From an uncultured Cytophagaceae bacterium (lineage in GTDB: Bacteria > Bacteroidota > Bacteroidia > Cytophagales > Microscillaceae), in assembly GCA_937899305.1 (NCBI GenBank), contig CALDJV010001036.1, forward strand, positions 1 through 10,615: DNA of 10,615 nucleotides, in the 5' to 3' direction. Below, in pieces: positions 5,585 through 10,615 of the stretch (position 1 is its first letter; every line of letters begins with the position of its first letter). The notes below the pieces were generated by a model. It did not search any database and was not told the DNA's origin. It was given only the letters and a program-made list of their open reading frames with translations. Made by a program: the position numbers and the translations under genes.

Positions 5585-7615
5585 TTAATCAAGCCTTACT
5601 CCTATGACTAAAATATCATCGATTTGCTTGTGTTCTCTTTTGTGTTTGGGGTCATACATCCAATCCTTGAGGGTATTGTCTAAGAACTTCTTTTGTTCAC
5701 TCATGGGCTTTTCGTGAATCTCATAAAGCAGTTTACGAAGCTTTTTCTTGGCAAAACGTCGTCCTCTGGGCCCTCCAAACTGGTCTTGAAAGCCATCCGA
5801 AAACACATAGAAAGTAATGGGCTGTTCGTAAGAAATCGTATGCTTAGTAAAAATACGTTCTTTGTCCTTCTGGAACCCTCCAATGGGCAATTCACTGGAA
5901 AGTAAAATATCCATTTCCCCATTTTGAATAATCGTAAGTGGGCTACTGGCTCCGGCAAACTCTATAGTTTTGGTTTTGGGATCAATTACAATCAAAGCAA
6001 TGTCCATCCCATCCCGGTTTTCAGTTTCGTCTTGTTTAAGCGTAGTTCGGATGTTTCTATGCAATTCATTCAACACCAAGTCAGGCGAAGTAATGCCTTG
6101 CAAGTCGATGATCTGGTTTAAATAATCGTTGCCTAACATAGACATAATGGCTCCTGGTACGCCATGGCCAGTACAATCTACCTCGGCAATGATAATTTTA
6201 TCGTCTTTGGTATTGAAGTAATAGAAATCGCCACTTACAATGTCTCGAGGCTTAAAGAAGATAAAGTGATTGGGGATATGTTTGGTGATTTCTTCATTGA
6301 AGGGCAACATCGACTCTTGTATCCGCTTGGCATAATTGATACTAGCCGTAATGTTTTTGTTTTTACGCTCAATTTCATCCAGCGCTTGTTCCAAGGTACG
6401 CTTTTGGCGATTGATCGCTTCTTCGTTGGCTTTGTTTTGTTCAATCTGATCAGTCAGCTTGACTCCCTTTTCCTCTAGCTCCTTGCTCTTTTTATGCAAT
6501 AGTTGATTGATTCGCTGGGTCTTCAAGTTGGTGCGATACAAAAAAACCACAAAAATCAACACGACCCCAATGATGATCCCCCCCCCCAATAACAACTTAT
6601 TTTGAAACCTTCGATCGTTTTCGTTCAGTATTTCTTGCTGTTCTGAGATCAAGCGATCTTTCCAATTTCGCTTTCTTTGAGCATCGTATCTATTTTGAAG
6701 ATTTTCTAGTTCTTTTTTGCTCTTACGCTTGTTGATTCGCTCTTTGGTTTTGGCGTATAACTGATAGTATTCAAATGCTTTTTGATAATCGTTTCGCTTG
6801 GCGTATACCTCAGAAATGCCTTGATAAGCTTTGAGCATTTCCTCGTCTTCTCCCATATTGCGAGCCACCAACAGTTGCTGCCGATAGTAACGTAGGGCGT
6901 TGCTATAATCGCTTTTTTGCAGATATAAATCACCAATACGATTATAGTTGTAACTCAAAGTCTTTTTCTCGGGGTCCCACTCTTCTCTAATGGCTTGTAT
7001 GTGGTATTCTAAAGCCTTGTCATAATCAACGTTCCCCTTGGAGTTGTAGAAGTTACCCAAATTGGTCAAACTGGTCACCACCCCCTTACTGTACCCAATC
7101 TCTTTGCTCAGGCTTAAAGACTTCTTGTAATATTCAAGCGCTAATTTCTTGTCACCTTTTATCACATAGAGGTTCCCTAGTTTGTTGTAGGCGATGCTTA
7201 TTTGTATTTTATTACCCAGTTTCTCCTTGCTCCGAACCGATTTGTTGAAAAACTCTAATGCCTGTGTAAAAGCTCTTTGGCCATAATAAAAATTACCTAC
7301 GTTGTAGGCGCTATTGGCAACCCCCGCTACATAACCTATCTTTTCAGAAATACCCAATGCTTCTTCAGCATACTGTTTTGCTTGCAAAGGGTCGTTGCTG
7401 AAAAGCTCTTCGTAAAGGCGATTCAAAATGGCCACTCGACTCGTATCTGATTTGGTATTCTTGTAGAGGATTTTGAGGCGCTCGATCTTACTCGCCTGCA
7501 GTTGTTGCTTTTTATTGGTTGGTTGCCCCAAAACAGGGCATACCAGGAACGTCATTACCACCAACAGCAATGTCAAACCAGATAATCTCAAACCAATGTA
7601 AGCACTATTTATCAT
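5585..7615 (-). CDS. Membrane TPR-SpoIIE (PP2C-type) serine/threonine phosphatase
   Basis: From ATG 7615 the protein has 676 residues: a signal peptide or membrane anchor (about 8-30), five or six TPRs (about 80-296, e.g. AYNKLGNLYVIKGDKKLALE), a coiled coil, a membrane segment (about 350-370), a second coiled coil (about 375-430) and a SpoIIE/PP2C domain to the end. Catalytic motifs are intact: DIVSGDF (D463), VDCTGHGVPG (D480), DGMD (D538), FSDGFQDQ (D607) and DD at 666-667. TPRs should face outside the cytoplasm, with the phosphatase inside. The likely substrate is a phosphorylated SiaC-like protein, since copies of that family flank it on both sides. A start at TTG 7663 is rejected because it lies inside the -7 box at 7661-7668. 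A G10 run (6578-6587) codes for the Gly triplet at the membrane segment; losing or gaining one G would remove the phosphatase domain. Confidence 0.88.
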   Translation of the reverse strand: MINSAYIGLRLSGLTLLLVVMTFLVCPVLGQPTNKKQQLQASKIERLKILYKNTKSDTSRVAILNRLYEELFSNDPLQAKQYAEEALGISEKIGYVAGVANSAYNVGNFYYGQRAFTQALEFFNKSVRSKEKLGNKIQISIAYNKLGNLYVIKGDKKLALEYYKKSLSLSKEIGYSKGVVTSLTNLGNFYNSKGNVDYDKALEYHIQAIREEWDPEKKTLSYNYNRIGDLYLQKSDYSNALRYYRQQLLVARNMGEDEEMLKAYQGISEVYAKRNDYQKAFEYYQLYAKTKERINKRKSKKELENLQNRYDAQRKRNWKDRLISEQQEILNENDRRFQNKLLLGGGIIIGVVLIFVVFLYRTNLKTQRINQLLHKKSKELEEKGVKLTDQIEQNKANEEAINRQKRTLEQALDEIERKNKNITASINYAKRIQESMLPFNEEITKHIPNHFIFFKPRDIVSGDFYYFNTKDDKIIIAEVDCTGHGVPGAIMSMLGNDYLNQIIDLQGITSPDLVLNELHRNIRTTLKQDETENRDGMDIALIVIDPKTKTIEFAGASSPLTIIQNGEMDILLSSELPIGGFQKDKERIFTKHTISYEQPITFYVFSDGFQDQFGGPRGRRFAKKKLRKLLYEIHEKPMSEQKKFLDNTLKDWMYDPKHKREHKQIDDILVIGVRLD
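6578..6587 (-). repeat. Ten-G homopolymer within the coding sequence
   Basis: The plus strand has ten consecutive C, read on the minus strand as TTG GGG GGG GGG ATC, coding Leu-Gly-Gly-Gly-Ile at the edge of the second membrane segment. G9 leads to a TGA within about nine codons and G11 to a TAA within about 35 codons, both before the phosphatase domain. Runs of this length are prone to slipped-strand mispairing. Confidence 0.9.
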
Positions 7616-7660
7616 ATAGTTTCTTATTTGCCTCAACACTGTTATCCTTCGTTCTCTGAG

Positions 7661-7668
7661 CAAAGATA
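7661..7668 (-). promoter_or_regulatory. -7 box of the TPR-SpoIIE phosphatase gene
   Basis: TATCTTTG on the minus strand is a perfect TAnnTTTG box, identical to that of batB, and ends 45 nt before ATG 7615. No good TTG is found 19-21 nt upstream. It supports transcription of this gene apart from the upstream siaB-siaC genes and sets the start at 7615. Confidence 0.5.
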
Positions 7669-7746
7669 GCCTTCAGGCTTGTAATGCATTGCATCTTACT
7701 TGTTCTAGATAATAAGCACTATACAAAGTAGGGCAATGCAAGATTT

Positions 7747-7775
7747 GAAACAAGTGACTAATCACCACTTGCTTC
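7747..7775 (-). terminator. Hairpin after the second siaC-like gene
   Basis: GAAACAAGTG (7747-7756) pairs with CACTTGCTTC (7766-7775), ten pairs with one wobble, around a 9-nt loop. It begins 24 nt after the stop of the gene at 7800-8195. No long T-run follows on the minus strand, so it may terminate weakly or only protect the 3' end. Confidence 0.45.
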
Positions 7776-7799
7776 AATTTTAATGTCAAAAAATGGGTT

Positions 7800-8195
7800 T
7801 TAATCTTCTGGTTCGAAAGAAAACATATTAATCTGAAGGCCAGTACTTTTCATGTAATCTTCGGCTTCTTCGGCAATGCTGTCGTCATCGTCTGGGTAAT
7901 ACCAGTTGATGGCTACCGTTCCTCCATCGTCTTCGTATTTCTTTAACGCCCGCAAAACATCTAAGATACCACGAGAAGAGCTCGTATTGAAATAAGTGAG
8001 TCTGAAATTAAAGGTAATCGCATTTTTTACCTCTTGAACATATTGCTCAATCCACTTAATAATGGTATTATAGAATTCGTCAGTATCTTCAAGGTAAGAT
8101 TCACCAGAAATTTCACATTCACCCGTAGAAGCATTCAAATGTACAGTAGGGATGTAGAAAACACCACTTTCACCTTTAATCTCTAAATCTTCCAT
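7800..8195 (-). CDS. SiaC-family regulatory phosphoprotein (DUF1987), paralogue 2
   Basis: This 131-residue acidic soluble protein is a clear SiaC/DUF1987 member: VFYIPTVHLNASTGECEISG, YLEDTDEFYNTIIKWIEQYV, the signature FRLTYFNTSSSRGILDVL, and VAINWYYPDDDDSI. The likely phosphorylation site is T71 in FNTSSS, equivalent to the Thr of Pseudomonas SiaC modified by SiaB (family knowledge). It matches paralogue 1 in length and layout, with modest identity by eye. The gene follows the SiaB-like kinase by 129 nt, in the siaA-siaB-siaC order known from Pseudomonas, and is therefore the most likely direct partner of that kinase and of the PAS phosphatase. A hairpin follows it. ATG 8195 is the only reasonable start; the upstream sequence is A/T-rich with no Shine-Dalgarno sequence. 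Confidence 0.85.
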   Translation of the reverse strand: MEDLEIKGESGVFYIPTVHLNASTGECEISGESYLEDTDEFYNTIIKWIEQYVQEVKNAITFNFRLTYFNTSSSRGILDVLRALKKYEDDGGTVAINWYYPDDDDSIAEEAEDYMKSTGLQINMFSFEPED

Positions 8196-8324
8196 TTTTT
8201 AAATAATTATATAATATTATTTGTTTTCGCCAAAATTTACTTGATACAATAAATGATTTTATCACAATTGTAAAATACACCAAAAGCGTACCACATTGAT
8301 AATGGGTACTTATTAAAAAATACT

Positions 8325-8873
8325 TTATTTTTGCACATCTAAAAATAAGACAAAAAAAGAATATTCGTCGCTCATTTTCAGAGTTTTTACGTCAAATTTA
8401 TCAGCAGTAAGCGCCACTTGTACCAATCCAATGCCCGCCCCATCACCATCTTGGCGATAAGACTGATCCCGGAGGTCTCTTTTGTACGCTCGAAGTGCCT
8501 CCCGATCAAATTCTTTGATCTTGCTACATCGCTGAACAAGCCCAAGGACCATTGGATTTTCAACCATATTTCCCACTACTATTTCGTAATGAGTGGCCTG
8601 GTCAATGATAAAAATAGATCCTACCCTACTTTTATCACCAAAGACATTGATTTCACTGGAATAATACGATACGTTCTGTACCAATTCCATAAAAATGGCA
8701 AATACCTTCTTGCCCGACTTCTTATTATTTCGGAGGTCTTTTCGTATGTCTCTGCTAAGTTCCGCAATCAATACCGGAGTAACAGGTCCCTTGTAAGAAA
8801 GAATGATATTTTCTTGATTAATTTGATTATGATACTCAAAAAAGTTAAACTCCTTGGAATCCTCTTTACTCAT
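8325..8873 (-). CDS. SiaB-family protein kinase (DUF6272)
   Basis: The 182-residue protein (from ATG 8873) resembles SiaB-family kinases, GHKL-type ATPases related to anti-sigma-factor kinases. The N-box is FMELVQNVSYYS (E63, N67), EIVVGNMV (about 97-104) lies in the nucleotide-binding region, and GDGAGIGL (143-150) is the G-box loop. No sensor or membrane part is present. Its expected job is to phosphorylate the SiaC-like protein encoded next downstream, opposed by the SpoIIE phosphatases. It starts about 100 nt after the PAS phosphatase stop. A farther ATG at 8903 exists, but it lies upstream of a promoter-like -7 sequence at 8892-8898, and the residues it would add show no family match, so MSKEDSK is preferred. 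Confidence 0.82.
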   Translation of the reverse strand: MSKEDSKEFNFFEYHNQINQENIILSYKGPVTPVLIAELSRDIRKDLRNNKKSGKKVFAIFMELVQNVSYYSSEINVFGDKSRVGSIFIIDQATHYEIVVGNMVENPMVLGLVQRCSKIKEFDREALRAYKRDLRDQSYRQDGDGAGIGLVQVALTADKFDVKTLKMSDEYSFFVLFLDVQK

Positions 8874-8891
8874 AGTAACTTGAATATGTTG

Positions 8892-8923
8892 CAAAATAAA
8901 CAAAAAAGAAAAAGATTCCCAAA
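8892..8923 (-). promoter_or_regulatory. Possible promoter of the siaB-siaC pair
   Basis: On the minus strand TATTTTG (8898-8892) lies 21 nt after TTTG (8923-8920), close to the Bacteroidota pattern but with one base fewer between TA and TTTG. It would give the kinase and SiaC-like genes expression independent of the phosphatase upstream. Confidence 0.3.
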
Positions 8924-8975
8924 CAATTGATTCAGGTCATCAAAGCTCAGGAATGCAGGCATAAAGCGCATCATA

Positions 8976-10615
8976 CTATACTCTAATACCTACAATAGTG
9001 ATATCATCTCTTTGTTCAGTGTCTTGTTGGTGATCTGCCAAAGCTTTTACTATTATTTGTCGTTGCTCATCCATTGGTAAATGTGCCGATTCAATCAGCA
9101 TTTTACGAAATCGCTTTTCTCCAAATTTCTTTCTTTTGGGGTTTGCACTGTCCGCAAAACCATCTGAGGTAAGATAAAGAGCGTCATTCTTTTCAAGCTC
9201 TATAGTTTTATTTTCAAAGTCACGCTGCATTCCTTCCAGCCACCCTCCGATAGATTCGATGCTCCCATGTATTTTCTTGAGCTCTCCTTCTCTTACTAAA
9301 AATATAGGACGTTTGGCCCCTGAAAAAGTCAACTCAATTTTGTCATCATCCCGGTATTCCAAACGACACAAACAAACATCCATTCCATCACGATTGCTGG
9401 TTTCTTCCTGCATGAGTCGGGTTCTGATGCCTTCATGCATGAGTTGCAAAATACGAGCTGGGTTGTGCTTGTTTTGATTGTTTACAATTTCGTTGAGCAA
9501 TGAGTTACCAATCATACTCATAAAAGCACCTGGTACTCCGTGGCCAGTACAGTCCACTACGGCCAAAAAAGTAAATATTTGAAAACCTGGCAATGCTTCG
9601 GTCTGCCCTTTTTCACGAATTTTAATACGCTTTCTGATTTGGGTAGTCCAATAAAAATCTCCTGAAACAATGTCTTTAGGAATAAATACCACCAAAGAGT
9701 CTTCAAACAACTCTTTCATTCGGTTTTCAGTAGGTAGTATGGCTTTTTGGATGTTTTGAGCATACTGAATACTCGACATAATGAGGCGGTTTTTACTCTC
9801 AATTTTTGCCGATTCTTTCTGCAATGCTTCCTGAGTAGATACCAGTTCCTCCATGTTTTGGCGTAGCTCTTCTTCTTGTACACGTAAAATCTGGGCCTGG
9901 CGTTGAAAATCCTGCAATAGTTGACGAGAAGCAGTGATATCAAAAGCCAACATAATGATCTTAAAAACCCTTCCACGTTTGTCTATGGCCGGAAAATAAG
10001 TAGCATTTAACCACATCTCCTCTTCTTGTTGATTGATCCGGCGGTACTCTCCTGGCTGCTGCGAACCATTTCTCAGATTTTCCCAAAAGAACTCATACTC
10101 AAAAGAAGACGCATACATGGGATCTACCAGCATTTGATGAAAAACCTCCCCGTCTTCAATTTGGTCTGAGTCGTAATAAAACAAACGCAAGAAAGCATTA
10201 TTGGCTGAGGTAATCTTACCGCCCATGTCAAACTCTGCTTTCACAATAGGGCTGTTTTCTATGGCATTGATCTGGCTGTTGAGTTCTAGCTGGGTCCTTT
10301 CAATTTCTTCTTGGGTAGTCAGCAATTCCTCCATGTTTTGGCGCATTTCTTCTTCTTGCGCCTCCATCATTTCGTTTTTATCATTGGCCTCATTCAACGC
10401 CGATTCTATGTCTTTTTTCTGCTGGGAAATGATCTCATTGTTGAGGTCAGCTTGCTTTTGCATTGTCTGCGCCTCGTCTAGCAGTTGTCTCAGCTCGGTA
10501 ATGTCTACCGCTAATTTAATAATTTTAGTAATTCTTTTTTTCTTGTTGATGACTGGCGAATAAGTGGCATTGATCCAAATAGATCGTGCATCTTTAGTTA
10601 CCCTTTGGTACTCTC
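8976..10615 (-). CDS. PAS-PAS-SpoIIE (PP2C-type) phosphatase, 5' end outside window
   Basis: At least 545 residues are visible and the frame stays open to the right edge; the internal ATG at 10463 is not the real start because PAS sequence continues upstream of it. In protein order: the end of one PAS/PAC domain (WINATYSPV...IIKLAVDITELRQ, about 10577-10480), a coiled coil with RQNMEELLTTQEE, a complete PAS domain (about 10290-9925, ending WLNATYFPA...IIMLAFDITASRQ), a second similar coiled coil, and a SpoIIE/PP2C domain (about 9790-8979). Catalytic motifs are intact: DIVSGDFYW, VDCTGHGVPGAFMSM, NRDGMD, TSDGFADS and RDDITIVGIRV. A basic insert (RKRIKIREKG) after DFYW is absent from the TPR phosphatase. 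No membrane segment is seen in the part present. Position before the siaB-like gene matches that of siaA; PAS domains suggest an intracellular or redox/ligand cue, but no cofactor residue can be assigned. Confidence 0.88.
   Translation of the reverse strand, partial: EYQRVTKDARSIWINATYSPVINKKKRITKIIKLAVDITELRQLLDEAQTMQKQADLNNEIISQQKKDIESALNEANDKNEMMEAQEEEMRQNMEELLTTQEEIERTQLELNSQINAIENSPIVKAEFDMGGKITSANNAFLRLFYYDSDQIEDGEVFHQMLVDPMYASSFEYEFFWENLRNGSQQPGEYRRINQQEEEMWLNATYFPAIDKRGRVFKIIMLAFDITASRQLLQDFQRQAQILRVQEEELRQNMEELVSTQEALQKESAKIESKNRLIMSSIQYAQNIQKAILPTENRMKELFEDSLVVFIPKDIVSGDFYWTTQIRKRIKIREKGQTEALPGFQIFTFLAVVDCTGHGVPGAFMSMIGNSLLNEIVNNQNKHNPARILQLMHEGIRTRLMQEETSNRDGMDVCLCRLEYRDDDKIELTFSGAKRPIFLVREGELKKIHGSIESIGGWLEGMQRDFENKTIELEKNDALYLTSDGFADSANPKRKKFGEKRFRKMLIESAHLPMDEQRQIIVKALADHQQDTEQRDDITIVGIRV
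9846..10358 (-). repeat. Repeated coiled-coil segment in the PAS phosphatase gene
   Basis: Positions 9846-9878 and 10326-10358 match at 30 of 33 bases, beginning with an identical 18-nt block, exactly 480 nt (160 codons) apart. They encode EEE(M/L)RQNMEEL..TQE, the linker that follows each PAS domain. The near identity at DNA level points to internal duplication or gene conversion of PAS-linker units. Confidence 0.8.

Noticed and set aside
7616..7663. N-terminal extension of the TPR phosphatase from a TTG start
   Set aside because: The TTG lies within a perfect TATCTTTG -7 box; ATG 7615 directly precedes the signal-type segment.
8326..8333. TATTTTTG promoter-like box on the plus strand
   Set aside because: No plus-strand gene follows; it overlaps the 3' end of the minus-strand kinase gene.
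8874..8903. Ten-residue N-terminal extension of the SiaB-like kinase from ATG 8903
   Set aside because: No family match in the added residues, and the ATG is upstream of a promoter-like -7 sequence; ATG 8873 is preferred.

Overview
The window looks like chromosomal DNA of a Bacteroidota bacterium, probably a marine Cytophagia of the Microscilla/Flammeovirga type (inference). The support is an AT-rich sequence, -7 boxes of the Bacteroidota form TAnnTTTG, almost no usable Shine-Dalgarno sequences, a batB-batC pair, and large SpoIIE-type phosphatases fused to TPR or PAS modules.

Positions 1-1981 (+) are the remains of a conjugative or plasmid-like element. They hold a broken TraG/VirD4-type coupling ATPase (in-frame TGA at 313-315 and frame breaks near the left edge) followed by an intact replication-relaxation-type gene. 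Positions 1982-2502 hold no convincing gene, but contain a 15-bp inverted repeat and a 22-nt imperfect direct repeat. The element ends beside the 3' end of a tRNA gene, a common integration position.

Positions 2503-2926 (-) are a tRNA operon, Ser(GCT)-Pro(TGG)-Arg(TCT), with its own promoter, an internal terminator-like hairpin and a strong final terminator. Divergent from it, batB-batC (3101-4929, +) encode a membrane VWA protein and a TPR partner, without the other usual bat genes.

From 4983 to the right edge every gene is on the minus strand and belongs to a signalling cluster that resembles the Pseudomonas SiaABC partner switch. In transcription order these are: a PAS-PAS-SpoIIE phosphatase (SiaA-like output domain, cut by the window edge), a SiaB-family kinase, a SiaC-family (DUF1987) phosphoprotein, a hairpin, a membrane TPR-SpoIIE phosphatase with its own promoter, and a second SiaC-family protein. 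The likely working is that the kinase phosphorylates a conserved Thr in the SiaC proteins and the two phosphatases remove the phosphate, each under a different sensor (PAS in one, extracytoplasmic TPRs in the other). No diguanylate cyclase (SiaD) or sigma factor is present, so the output is unknown. A ten-G run inside the TPR phosphatase gene, at its second membrane segment, is a possible slippage switch. This expanded module is the most interesting part of the window.
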